Shown here piece after piece: positions 22,500-34,900 of a stretch of 64,000 nt of DNA; the stretch's first letter is position 1, and every line of letters begins with the position of its first letter. Under the pieces are notes generated by a model. The model was not told the origin of the DNA, made no database searches, and saw nothing but the letters and a program-made list of their open reading frames with translations. Origin of the DNA: Anadara kagoshimensis (lineage: Eukaryota; Mollusca; Bivalvia; Arcoida; Arcidae); NCBI GenBank assembly GCA_021292105.1, contig CM037873.1, forward strand, positions 13,865,489 through 13,929,488, given 5' to 3'. The translations under genes and the position numbers were made by a program.

Positions 22500-22762
22500 C
22501 AAACACAAACGTACTGCTTCAGTTCAATTCACAATCCCAAAATAAAAAAAAAAACTTTGAAAACTCGCAAATTAAGTAAAACACGTGGACTTCCACCAAG
22601 TCAGTGGGGACGGATGCTCCGGAAGGTAAGCACCTCCTTTTTAGCTAGATACAACCGCTAATGTGGAATAAAAAATCGGGGATGAAGACTGAAAATGGAA
22701 CTATGCTACTTCAAATATTTAAGCCGGACAACCATGGTACCAAGACATCATGCTTATAGACA
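22500..22762 (+). repeat. Dispersed repeat family 1, long copy
   Basis: It contains AATTCACAATCCCAAAA, AAACACGTGGACTTCCACCA, GGATGCTCCGGAAGGTAAGC, ACCTCC, TTAGCTAGATACAACCGC and, beyond the usual end, TGGAACTATG and ACCAAGACATCAT, which also end the 35553 copy. The full family unit is therefore about 240-260 bp. Confidence 0.75.
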
Positions 22763-24395
22763 ATATGGTGACGATACTCGTAGCCATAAAAGTTTTTTAG
22801 CGCCTTGATGAGCCTAGGCTTGCAAATTCACAGAGACAAGCTAAACTATTTTTTGAGGGATCCTATACAACCTTCAATCTTAGTAGTTTGTTTTCTTGCC
22901 TTGCAGATCGACTGATTATGCTTTAAGATATCGTTATGGGGCATTGGTTGTAAAATATATGTGGTAGTTCGGACGCTCCAATATTACCATGTCACATTGC
23001 TTTGACTCTATTGCTCGTCCCTTTCCGTGAGTTTATTATAAGAGGTTGAAATATTTTTCTTTTTATCACACGTTCTGCTTAGCTGATTTTTCAGAATTTT
23101 TTCTTGCTCTTTCATTTTATAACAAATGGTATAATTATTTTTTCTTTGTTTTTCTTGTTTGGACGTTTCTGTCTTTGTTTAATATTGCGTTATATTCTTG
23201 GTTGTGTTGACTACAGAAACTGTCGTTTGTTTATATTACGTTTATTCTTAGTAGCGTTAGTGTGTGTCGTGTCTTGGTTTCATTTCTTTGTTACAGTCGT
23301 TTGTTGTCTCGTCATCTTGGTTGTCATCAGTGTATTCTACATACATGTAAATTCATTTTGAAATGAAATATATGCAAAAAATGTTTTCTTATTAGAAATA
23401 GATTTTAAAAGGAAAATAAAAGAAAAAACGTATACAATTACAGCTAAAATTAAAACTGACTGGTTTTTGAATAGTATTTTAATTACACTTCTTCCTAATT
23501 ATAAAATTTTAATATTTCCATTTATCTTTTTCGCCTTTTGTCTGCTTGTATTCTTCTTTTTCTCAGGCATTGCACTAAAATTTGAACCGTTTTTATGAAA
23601 TATCTTCCAATTAATACAAAATTAATTTCACTTCAGAAAATCATGAAAAGATTTAATAATGACTGACTGAAATGTTCAGATAATAGTGTCATTTTTCAAA
23701 TCTATCATTTATTAAATAAGCGAGTGTGATATGGATAAGTGCGACCTCTTCTCTTAATCCATATTAAGGCATACCTCGTGACAATACACATAAAAGCAGT
23801 AATACCCTGACTAATCTAGTGAAAAGAAAATATATTAAAATGAGATTTTTAAATCTGTTTTTAATATGTGTATTTTATTTAAACAAAATTTAAAAAGGAT
23901 ATATTACGTTGCATATAACAACAACTCTGAAAGAAATGCTAGTTAGATTTTTTTAAATGATCACCAGACCTTTTTGCATTTTGTATTGCCACCCGCTTTG
24001 AACTTATGGAATACATATAATATATTAATTTCATGATTACAATATAGCTTTTCATTTTCTTTGGATAGTTTTGCAGATATAACTTTTCAAAATGAAAATA
24101 AATCGCATTATCTTATTATAAACGACATTAAATTTCAAATCATTAAATATTTATACAAGAAAACAACAGTTAACGATCATGAAATGTCTCCCAGATTGTT
24201 ATCACGCATGTGGCATGAAATACACGGGGATATTATTGAACTTATACCATATAGAACCGGATTTCAATAGGTCTTTAATGTGTCATGGAGTTTTTGACAT
24301 CGTTTTAATATCACGTCAAATTATAAAAAAATGGAGAAAAAAATTAAACGCGTGATATTTTAAGAACATTTGAATTGGGGTTTCTATAGGTTTCT

Positions 24396-24612
24396 TATAG
24401 GCAAACAACATTGACCTGTCTGCTTGAACTTTCATTAGGAATATCCATACAGGAGGACCTGAAGTTGGGATTCGCATTTCATACTCAAACAATGCCTGTT
24501 TCCGCTTGATGTAAACAAATAAAACACCTATGATACTGATATATAAATGTCTTGGTCAATAATAAAAATTGAATTAAAGGTCAAGCCGACGGGTCAATGT
24601 TGCTCGCCTATA
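24396..24612. repeat. MITE family 3: 217 bp with about 38-bp inverted ends
   Basis: The left end TATAGGCAAACAACATTGAC (then CTGTCTGCTTGAACTTT) mirrors the right end, whose reverse complement is TATAGGCGAGCAACATTGAC (then CCGTCGGCTTGACCTTT). No coding content. Related copies are at 33114-33452 and 46541-47091. Confidence 0.8.
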
Positions 24613-24719
24613 CATAGACATTCACCTTAATGTTTAATAAATATCATAACAGAATGTCAAATATCTCATCAGAAATAAAAACGCAATTTCATTTATATAA
24701 ATATTAAACGCATTAATCC

Positions 24720-24847
24720 ATGTGCAAACCAAAACCCCAAAGCAAAATTGAACGTAGCAAGATGAACTTCCACCGGGGAAGTGAGGCAGGGTGCTTCGGA
24801 AGCGTAATCACCTCCTGTTAAGCTAGCTACACCCGTAATGTGTGTAA
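24720..24847 (+). repeat. Dispersed repeat family 1, copy lacking part of the 5' end
   Basis: AACTTCCACCGGGGAAGTGA, GGGTGCTTCGGAAGCGTAAT, CACCTCC and TAGCTAGCTACACCCGTAAT are in family order. It directly precedes the trinucleotide array. Confidence 0.75.
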
Positions 24848-24879
24848 TAATTCTTTTATTTTGTAATTATGTATGGTTG

Positions 24880-25258
24880 CTATATTTGTTGCTGTTGTTG
24901 TTTTGTTACTGCTGCTGTTGCTGTTGATGTTGCTGCTGTTTTTGTCGCTGTTGCTGTTGTTATTGCAGCTGTTGTTTTGTTGTTGTTGTTATTATTCTTG
25001 GTGTTATCATTGCTGCTGATGATGTTATTGATGTTGCTGTTTTTGTCGCTGTTTCTGTTGTTATTGCTGTTGCTGCTAATTTTGCTGTTAGTTTTGGTGT
25101 TATTGTTGCTGTTGCCATTGTTTAAGTTGTTGTTGTTGTTGTTGCTGATGTTGTTGCTGCTGCTGTTGTTGTTGCTATTATTGTTGCTGCTATTGATGCT
25201 GTTCTTGTTATTGTTGTTGTTACTGCTGTCGCTGCTGCTGCTGATGATGATGATGATT
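24880..25258. repeat. About 380-bp GTT/GCT trinucleotide array
   Basis: The stretch is made of interspersed GTT, GCT, ATT and GAT triplets, mostly TTGTTGCTG-like. It keeps frames open on both strands, giving poly-Leu on one and poly-Asn/Ser on the other. There is no exon structure or neighbour supporting expression. Confidence 0.9.
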
Positions 25259-25654
25259 TCAGTGCTTGGATTTTTTTTACGTTTTTTTAATTTCAAGCCA
25301 TATTTGAAAAACTAAAATGCTTTGTGTCGCATTTGTTTATAAAACTGTAACTATACAAAGAATACATATTTTTTTTATTCGTGTATTGTGTTAAATTACA
25401 ACCCAATGTTTATTATTTACGTGTCAATAGAAACGACGTAATTTATATTTTTGAAAGATGCACGATAAAAACTGATGCCGATGGATTACAATTCATGTGT
25501 GTGCATGAGAAAACACATGACTTTACAGTTTTACCAAACAATACATGTTAACCGTGTCAAGGTTATTTTTAGTGTTTCAATCTATTAATAATCAGATTTC
25601 AGTCTAAGTGTACTGATTTCAATTTTAAGACTAAGATCAATATTTGATTTTATT

Positions 25655-25868
25655 CAGTACAGACCTGTCGAAAATTTAACACCAAACCAACGAATAAGTG
25701 CCAAATCGGCAACTAATCTAGGTTCCTACTTTGTTATAACTTGGAAGTTGATAGATATTTCTCGGCAACGTTTAGACTGCCACTAGCAATCCTTATACAG
25801 CCACTAGGCAACCTAGTTTTGACCTCTTTTTGTTAGCTCCGAGTTAAACTTTCGACAGGTCTGTACTG
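25655..25868. repeat. MITE family 2, best-preserved copy: 214 bp with 27-bp inverted ends
   Basis: CAGTACAGACCTGTCGAAAA (then TTTAACAC) at the left is mirrored by GAGTTAAACTTTCGACAGGT (then CTGTACTG) at the right. The interior has CGGCAACTAATCTAGGTTCC and TCTCGGCAACG boxes common to the other copies (6766, 9330, 29039, 55386). It is a non-autonomous DNA transposon of unknown superfamily. Confidence 0.85.
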
Positions 25869-27790
25869 TATGTATGCAGTATCGCCCTACATAAAGTATT
25901 ACATTAGGCATCCCTCGTTGCCTTCAGAAACTAGAGTTTACCTATACATAAAAACATGCTGTAAGCAATACAAATCATGATAAAAATTGGAAACTTTTAC
26001 TTGAGATCTGATAAAATTCTAAAATAGATCTAGACCGTTCGACGCCGATCACAGCAACAATAACGTATATTGTAACAATACTTATCCTACATGACCCCTG
26101 TTTTACAATCATTTCTCAACTTAGATTTCCTTTAACTTTAATTAGGCAAAATTGAAATCTGAATAACTTTCTTATTTTTGAGCTATTTATTAATCTAGTG
26201 TCATTTTGAAGATCTCTCTAAGCTTATTGTATCTATATTCTTATTGTGTTTGCAATACGTAAAAGATGGTCAAAATTAAAATTGCCAAATTTGAGTTAAG
26301 GAAAATCTTAATTAAGTAACTATGCCTGTTGTTGTTTTAATTGTCCTTTAGACTTTGAAACAGACACTAGTACATGTACATATCTGTCTAAAGTTAAGCG
26401 AAAAGGATAGCAGGTGGTCGAAAACCTGCCGAGAGATAGGTGACTCTCACACGACAATTTCACAAAATTTTAAAAAATATAGTTACTCGCGGAGAAACAC
26501 AGTACATGAACGCGAACCCAGCATCTCTCATTTCTGCGACTCTCAAAACTATGTTTCCCGTGCGAGAAACTATTAGGTTTCACTCATTTGAACGGGAAAC
26601 ATATATGTTTCCGCCGGGAAGCATAGTTTCCAGATCGTGATTTGATTCTCGCCTAACTTGACAAAGTGAATCTCTTTCGAGTTACTGTGTGTTCCGGCGA
26701 GAAACTAGGTTTTTTCCATTAAGTTGGAGTGTCATAGGTTACAGCTACGGAATCGTTTCCGCGGTATAGTTAATAATGGACCATAATGAGTTGCATATTC
26801 AAAACCATTCATTAGCTTAATGCATTGTACTGTACTTAGAAGTAATAATAAGAACACACTGAATTAAAATATACAAGGTCGGGACTCTATTCTAAGTTAT
26901 TTAATCAATGAAAAGGTTAGTTACATACAAAAATTATACCACTGGAATGTCATTTGTTTTAAGTGGTCATATTTCTGTCAGGTGCCCGTCAAAAACCAGC
27001 AGTCATCAAATGATTGATTTCGATGTTTGCCTTGTTGGTTTTATCTTTCGTGTTTAGACAGCAATGGTTGTGTAAGCTCCAAACAACAAGATATTCAGCG
27101 AAAACTGTTATAAATTAATTTAAATTGAAAATCCGAAGTTTTCGTTGGCTAAGTGTTACACATTCGACAGGTCAGTACTGGATTTCAATTTTTTTCGTTT
27201 AGAAAAATAATGAGTAGCCATATTTGACATTCAGAGAGATGTCAGGAATTTTAAACTCTCGTGATACCGACATCGCTGTAATAACTTGATTTAGCACCAG
27301 TACACATATATAGATTTTTTAAAAAGTTTTTGTCAAAGTTTTATTTCCCAAACAGCTATCGAGTACTTCACTTACCGATCTGAGTAGATAATTGATTTTA
27401 AAATATCGATTAATTTAAAGTGCTAAGTAGCTAGGTAATCTTAAAATTCCCACTGACTGTGTCAAAATTTAAGATTAAATATCAAAACTAAAATTTTAAT
27501 ATTTTTGATAACACCGAGGATAAAATTTTATTGAGTGCTTCTAATTACCAGGTAAATAGACTTATTATTTCATATAAGTGTTAACATTAAACGCTGCACG
27601 TTAAAATATGAATCAAATATTTACCATTTATCTCAAAATGCTTGCTGAGTGTTTAAAAAGGTAACAGGTACAAGTGTCTATATCAACACACGATTTCAAT
27701 TAAAAGACGCGACAGAATCCTACTTTTAAACATTTGGTATGGTGAATAACATTTTTAAAATTTGCATTTTGACCAAACTTGTTGAAACAA
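25869..27790. other. Intergenic, repeat fragments only
   Basis: Position 26094-26325 looks like an old copy of the element at 47100 (start GACCCCTGTTTTACAATCAT, later GAGTTAAGGAAAATCTTA). Near 27150-27180 is a lone right end of MITE family 2 (ATTCGACAGGTCAGTACTG). Open frames at 26355-26640 show no coding signature. Confidence 0.45.
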
Positions 27791-28145
27791 ACTTTAGCTA
27801 TATAAATTTTTATATTCATATTGATTTGTTGAATGGCGTAGTTTTTTTGTCCAAGTCAATAACATTTCGCTTCTATCAAGACAACGCCAGCTAAAGGTGA
27901 AGTGGCAAAAAATTTGACTTTTACGGTATGCTCCGGCAATGTGTATGGAGGGTACTTTAACGTGGTACGTCTGTCGTGGTATCGATTTTTTAGAGTCTCT
28001 GCCAAAGAAATCTTTGATTTTTATTTCTAAATGCCGAGTGGTTGGCGAAGAAACAGTCACTATGTATGTCTTGGTCATACCCGGCCGGAGTTCAAACCCA
28101 CGACCTCTCACATTAGAATACACCACTCTACCAACTGTTTTATAT
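27790..28145 (-). repeat. tRNA-derived SINE, minus strand
   Basis: The reverse complement starts with AGTTGGTAGAGTGGTGTATT and continues to GTCGTGGGTTTGAACTCCGG, which are good A-box and B-box-like sequences spaced as in a tRNA. About 250 bp of non-tRNA body follows towards 27790. The 3' border is not defined. Small open frames on both strands here are incidental. Confidence 0.7.
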
Positions 28146-28304
28146 CTAGAAGTTATCTATAAACAGAGATAGTTTGACTTGTTTTTTGTGCAAATTATGA
28201 TATAAAGTACAGTACTCTAACGCTATGGCCAATCCTAAAGAGCTGCGGCGTTGGGTTGGTAAAGATAATTATATTTCCGACATATGAAAAAATATTGCCA
28301 ATGA

Positions 28305-28390
28305 ATATGCATGTGTAGCTCCGTTGGTAAAGTACTCGCCTATAAAGTTCCCGGGTTTATTCCACTGTCCGATTCTAGAAATTCTTCTTT
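28305..28390 (+). repeat. tRNA-like fragment, probably a SINE head
   Basis: TGTAGCTCCGTTGGTAAAGT resembles an A box and CCCGGGTTTATTCCACTGTC a degraded B box at tRNA-like spacing. There is no foldable cloverleaf that I could confirm, so it is not called a tRNA gene. Confidence 0.5.
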
Positions 28391-28784
28391 CTGTTACAGA
28401 CGTACGTGTTTAAATAGATGACAAATGAAAGGCGGCTAGTTTTGTTCACTTTTTCATGAAGGCAGTTTTAAGAGCCCTTTGTACTGATTGTGCTAAAAAT
28501 CCTATTTATAAGTAGCGTATGGTCAAGGTAGAGTGTTATTATCAGGTTTTTTTTTTTTAAATTTAAAATGTATTAAAAATAAGATATGCTATTGTCTGAA
28601 ATTTAACTAAAGCATTATTTATCCGCGGATGGTCTTCGTTTTAATACATTCTTTAATAAGATCTACAATCCAAAAAATCATTCCGGTTGGTTTCTTTTCG
28701 ATGCACATTTTATCGTATCTTTTGAAGAGGGTTCGGGCTATGTGCTCCATATAGTATACATATTATTATATAAAAAAGTAACAT

Positions 28785-28996
28785 ACCGGTCAATGTTCAA
28801 ATCACAATCCAAAAAGGAAAGTAAAAGCTTCTAAAAACTGACAAATTTAGTTAAACATGAGAATCTACACCAGTATCTATACCAGGGACGTGACATCGGC
28901 TGCTCCAGGTGGATAAGCACCTCGATATCCTGTCTAGCTAACTACACCCACCATGTGTGATATCAAAATTGGCAATGAAAGGAACATGGAACTATG
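28785..28996 (+). repeat. Dispersed repeat family 1 copy
   Basis: GTCAATGTTCAAATCACAAT, CTGACAAATTTAGTTAAACA, GGCTGCTCCAGGTGGATAAG, CACCTCG and TAGCTAACTACACCCACCAT are present in order, ending near AACATGGAACTATGGGAT. A family 2 MITE starts just downstream. Confidence 0.75.
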
Positions 28997-29038
28997 GGAT
29001 GTATTTCCTGATTAGAAACTTTAATAAACACATTGGTA

Positions 29039-29252
29039 CAGTGCAGGCCTATCGAAAGTTTAACACTAAGCTTACTCATTGGTGCCGATTCCGCAGCTCA
29101 TTTCGACCCCCATTTAGCTTTATCTCGACAGTATCTTCCTATATAATTCGGCAGCTTTTCGGCAACTAACAAGTCATATCTCAGTCACTCTATAGCAGAG
29201 CTTTGACTCCTATTTGTTAGCTCAATGTTAAACTTTCGGCAGGTCAGTATTG
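29039..29252. repeat. MITE family 2 copy
   Basis: CAGTGCAGGCCTATCGAAAG at the left and TTAAACTTTCGGCAGGTCAG (then TATTG) at the right form the inverted ends. Length 214 bp equals that of the 25655 copy. Confidence 0.8.
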
Positions 29253-31542
29253 TATTTACATATGATAAATAATGATTTTTCAGATGCGCAAAGAATTGAT
29301 GGCCACATAATGAATTATTTATGCTTCTCATTAAGATTTGCGCAACAGTATACACCCTTTGCGCAAATTGCATATATAGGGGTTATGAAAATTTTGCGCA
29401 AATGCAATGCGCCCCAAATACCCAGTAGTCTTTTATAAGTATGTTAATCTTTGATTAAACAAGACTGATTCGTGTCATCTTAAGATAATATGTTTTCGCT
29501 GCTGTCTAAACATACTGACCATCGACTTCTAGATTCTACATTATATATACTTAATCAAAAGTGTATGTTCTCAGCTGACACCTATCAGTCTCAACCTTTT
29601 ATCAGTTAAAGCACTAGTTTTGCCATCTTGTTTTAGACAGTATAACATATTGACAGATTATACGTTTTAAAATGGTATAAACAACCAATCAGAGAGCTTC
29701 TGTAGTACCTTATTTAATATATACGTGTTAGTCTCATACCAAAGGTCGAAATAGCGAGACGATGTTTATTTAAAATTTATTGACATTTTGACATTAAGTT
29801 GTATGTATATAGGTTTCTAAAGAGTTGTATTGGTTATATAAACAGTAACAGTAACAATACACTACGTTATCTTTTATTGGTCGCGAGGTCCTGATATTGG
29901 CAATTACACAAATGGGGCTTTTTGAGAAGCTTGTGAAAATCGTTATTTTACTCTATAATAACTGTGACAGGTTAAAAAAGCTCTGACATTACTTATAACA
30001 TGTTTTCACGGGTTAAAAGGTCTAGTATATGCATATAATTATTAGATATAACATTGGTTTGTTATATTTGTCGATAAGCAATACGGCTACACGTGGGTGT
30101 AATGTCGCGCCACACACATCTATTGTCGTATCTTGTATCCTTCCTACTGTAAATAATCATTAATTGTTTCTTTAAACAGAACTTGTACTTGTAAAATTTT
30201 TGAAAACGTTCTATTTTACGAGAACATGTTTTAAAAGCACTACGAAGAGCGTCAAGATTCAATAATCAAATGTTTTGAACAAAGTCTTGAACGGTTTTGA
30301 CCGAAAAAAAAACGCCATCCTGTTGTCGTTTTGACTTTGATCCAAACGTTTATATAGTGTAAACCTATCATAAAAAACTGTTGAACTGTTACTATCATAA
30401 TAAAAACACATATGATTAATTTTTAGTAAATTTTATTGTAAAACAAAATAGATGTAATACCGGTAGGTATCAAAGCTGTACACATATATACATTATTTAC
30501 ACTCATATAATTTAAGTTAAAACCTTTTTACATTGAGCATTTGTTTCATACACCAAGACTGAAAGTAAACTTCAACCAATCACAGACTTGAACAAACAAT
30601 AAATACTTAAATAAGAACTTTTCTCAATTTTTTCTACAAAATAGTAGACATATCACAGAAAACATGAAATTGCACTGTTTGTTGTTAAACCTTAGGAAAC
30701 AATTGGCTTAGCTTATAGTATCACAATAGTATTTTGAACCATGCAAGTAAAAGTATTTTTGTTAGTTTCTATTTTATTGATTTAACATTGTTATAAATTC
30801 TGTAAATTTAATTAATATAAGCGGAGAAGAGTCCAATTTAAGACGTGAATACTGAGACAGTATCATAACAAAATCATATATTTACTATATGGAAATGCTT
30901 GGATTCTGTAAAAAAAAAACATGAGGCAACAGAGCACAACAATTTTTCTTACACAATCATACTGAAGTCCATTAAAATCTGTCTAAATGCCCTTATTTTA
31001 AATTTCTCGAATTGAATAAACTAGTTATATTAACCTAATCTCTATAAGTATAAGAAGTTCAATGTGTGCCAAAATTGTATATAAAATACACGATTGTATT
31101 TATAAAGTGAGGAATATACAAATCCTTGATACTGCATTTTAATATTACAATAAAATTAAATACAACAGCAGTAACAGTAAGTTCACATGTCCTTAGTTTA
31201 AATATCACGTATCCATACTTCATAAAGCCCAAGTTTGTATGAATCACCTATTCACTTACACCATAAATGCCTAAGCTTGGATCTACCACACATACACCCA
31301 ACTCTCAGTTTGGCTTTAATAATGCATGCCAAATCAGAATTCACACCTTTTGTTTGATAAAAATTGTTCCCAACTCCATTGTGTCATTAATCAGTTTTAA
31401 CTGTACAACATTTGAACCCACTCTGTCATCTTTTAAACATCAATTCCTCTTTAAAGTTTATTAAAGGTTACAAAACACAAGAAACCATCACCATATCTTA
31501 ACAATAAAACTGTGACTATAAACTACAACCTTTTATTGTAGG
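29253..31542. other. Downstream flank of gene B, no gene seen
   Basis: No exon-like segment on either strand. On the minus strand AATAAA hexamers occur at 31532-31537 and 31457-31462, so part of this stretch is probably the 3' UTR and end of gene B. Confidence 0.5.
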
Positions 31543-31939
31543 TCACGTGTTATTATCGTCTGTCACAATGTCCGTTTCTTTTTTATTTTCACTAGTGATA
31601 TTTTCTTTATTTTCATCGTTAATGTTTGAAGTTGAATTATTGTTAGAGTTATCGTTTGAGCTTTGCTCGTTTTCGGTAGCGTTTTCTGAATTTCCTACTT
31701 GTCCCGGTATGTTTGTATTACCATTTTGTGGTATTTGAGATGACGTATTTGACGTCATAGACATCCTTCCGGAGTCTAAGTTAGTTTGTAGTCTAGATAA
31801 ACGTAATCCTAGTGCAGTGCTGGAGGGCGATGTGGTGGCAGTGGTTGTCGGCCTTCCCAAAACTCAGCACGGTCTAAAAGGTAATCTCGTCCATGTTCTG
31901 CTAGAAAACGTTCATCAATTTCTGTTTTTTCTTCATTAT
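31543..31939 (-). CDS. Gene B last exon, with an apparent one-base frame break
   Basis: The acceptor is TTATATTGTAG. The only frame consistent with the previous exon reads NEEKTEIDERFLAEHGRDYL then LDRAEFWEG and stops at TAG 31809-31811. From about 31860 a second frame is open to TGA 31543-31545, and reads like the same kind of protein (GRPTTTATTSPSSTALGLR, then Asn/Ser/Glu-rich, ending DIVTDDNNT). The switch lies at a GTTTTGGGAA run (plus-strand 31856-31862), and one extra T or G would join the frames. AATAAA follows the distal stop by a few bases. Confidence 0.7.
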
Positions 31940-34900
31940 CTACAATATAAACAGCAGACGTATTTAAAAATTATCAGTTCTGACAATAATATTTGATCAT
32001 TGACATTTCGAGTAACTAACCCTAGGAGGATCAATTCCAGCCCACTTTACCAAAAAATTGGTATGCTATTTGTAGAATATATGCAAAATTAACACCGCAA
32101 TAGTTATATTTTCAGTATGATATAACCTACCGAAACGCTGCATATAAAAAGTACAAATGCTTTAACGATATATGTATATGTTTAATATATTGTTTCCATG
32201 TGGGAAATTTACAAACATTTTGTAAACATGTAATCATCAATGACGGTGTTCAATTGCAATTTCAATCAAAGCACTTAATTGTAAAGTCATACTGCAGAAT
32301 CAAAAATACCACATTCGAATCGAAAATAACAAGTCATGCATTATCCTTGGGAAAACTGGTATGAATGAGTGTCTTTCTATTTCCAAAATTACTTTAAATT
32401 TCTTTTTATTATTAACAGTAGTATAGTGTTCTTGTTTCGCTGGTTGTTGCAGAGGTATATGTTTTTTTTAATTACAGTCTATTTCTTTTCAAGATATATA
32501 GGAGTATGTTTAAGCTTTAGCTGCATCTTCTAACCTTACCTATACAGTCGAACTTGCCTTAAAGGTCACCTCTATATAAGGGTCACCTGCTTATAAAGTA
32601 TAAATTGTATTCCAATTGATCTTTTTCATATTATTTGACCCTGTATATAAAGGTTACTTGCCCATAAAGGCCATTTTACTGGTTTTCTTGGGTGGTCTTT
32701 ATACACAGGTTTGTCTGTACTCACTATCGTAAACAGATTACTTACGTGTAGTTTCTACAACATGGTCAAAATATTTCTTGTCTCGATACAATTCCTCAAG
32801 AAGTTCTCTGAGTCTTCTGTCATCAATCTTTTCTCTACTAGCACCGGCTGATTTCGAAACGCCTATGTTTTGACTTCTTATCAGATCCGTACCAGTCAGC
32901 TCCCTATTAGAGCCATGGTGATGTATTAACGACCATGGAATAGTATGCCGTTTTTCGTGGTCATGTCGTAGAGAACTAATATCAAATGATTTTTGAGTTT
33001 CAAGACCTATACCTCCATTATTGAACCTAGGATGTTTTACTTTGGTGAAGAAAGCCTAAAAAGAAATGAAAAAATCATAATTAAATACTGTGCTGTCAAT
33101 CCTTTTTTATAAGTATAGGGAAACACCTTTCACCTGTCCGCTTGTCCTTTGATTTGATTAAAACATTAACATTTATTATGGTACATTTATCCAAATGGAA
33201 AACAAGCGTTTATTTCGTCTACATTAGGAAGGAAAGCAGTAATTTCAAACATGTATCTGTATTTAAAAAAGATATCCAAATATTAAGGAATAACAAGGTT
33301 AAGGAAAATACCAATTTAAAAGTAGGTGCTATAGGTGGAACTCAATGCATTGTGCATGATTTATCTGAATCCTAACACTACCAATGTATTAGTTGGATTC
33401 TCCTATATGAATATTTCTAATTAAAGGTCAAGCAGACATACCAATGCTTATAGAAATCCTTTATTTAGAAGCTTAGTTGCACAAAAATGTAAAAGGTAAT
33501 GCAAGGTAATATTTATAGAACTTAAGCCAACGGCAATAAATGAATGAGAGATGAACAAAAAAGATGATAAATTTCAAACGAAAAGAATGGGCGATATAAA
33601 ATTATGTTACTTAAATAGCTTAATATAAAACCCTCCAGCTAAATGGTTCTGGTTCTTAACAATGAAGCACATTGATTTTATTATGTCATTATGCAAGTTC
33701 TGACAACATAAAAAATGTACCACTTGTAAAGTGATTACAAAAAAATATAGCCTGATTGAACATACAGTTTTAAAATTACAAAGAAATAGTTATAAAGTTA
33801 TTAAAAGTTTATATAAACTGTCTTGTTGCTGATAATTCCGTCGAAATACAATTAACATTTAATTAAATCTTTATAATCAGTTTATTACTCACCATTTTTC
33901 AAGAATTATTCTTCTAGATAATATACTTCTGATTTATTTGACCTACCTCTTGTTGTTGACCTCCTTTACCAACCCAGAAAAACTCGTCTTCATCACCAAT
34001 ATCAACACTATCTCTCCTGCCACCATCCGGCTGCAAAAGAAGAATAGCTCATCAATTACTTTGGTTGTTTAATGACATTCCATGAGAGAAAATTGCCACT
34101 TAGACCACTCCAATCATAATGCAGAAAAACAACAAATAAAGCAAAATGTAAAGTCTATTATGAACACATGGCATTGCGAGTGTTTATTCATTTTTTTTTT
34201 ACATTTTCTTGAACACAAAGCGGTTGGTTTCACCGTTATCATTATTTTTGCATAAACCAATGTTGGGCTTCAAACCTATAGCAAAAAGCGATTTTTTACC
34301 TCAGGGTCCTTTTGTATATGGACGGTCAAATGTAGTGAAAATATGAACAGCATTAAGTTGATATATCTAAATTAAAATTATTGAAAATTTATATATAAAT
34401 TCATCAAAAAACACTAAAACCACGTAATTATTTAGATTTTTGTCTTATGCAAAGATTTTTTAAATACAAACATACTGATCAATGTCCAAATCACTATCCA
34501 AAAGCAAAGTAAAAACTTGCAAACTTGTAACTTGCAAATTAGTTTAAACACGTGACCTTTGACAGGGAGTGGTGTCAGGCGCAAGTATATAATAATCAAC
34601 ATTTACTGTGGTTATTCTTACCCCTATACTTTCATTTTCAAGCGAAATTTCCTCTATGATATTATCACTTTGACCCATGAATGCTTCTCTTGGAACAAAA
34701 GGTGCTTTTCCTCCTACAATAAAAATATCAAAACAAACATACCATTTTAAGTCCAATTCACAATTCCAAAACTAAAACATTTAAAACCAGCAAACTAAAT
34801 TTATCACGTGAACTTCTAGAAAGGAAGTGAGGTCAGGTGCTCCGGAAAGGCAAGTAAATCTTGTTAGCTAGTTCCATTATAATGAGACCATTATCGGCCT

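Noticed and set aside
24869-25315. Open frames of about 140 codons, poly-Leu on + and poly-Asn/Ser on -
   Set aside because: They are produced by a GTT/GCT trinucleotide array; no start context, splice partner or neighbouring gene supports them.
26355-26640. Two overlapping plus-strand frames of 66-73 codons
   Set aside because: Repetitive GAGAAAC-type sequence with no splice sites or recognisable protein.
28305-28390. tRNA gene
   Set aside because: A- and B-box-like motifs are present but no convincing cloverleaf or anticodon arm; a SINE head is likelier.
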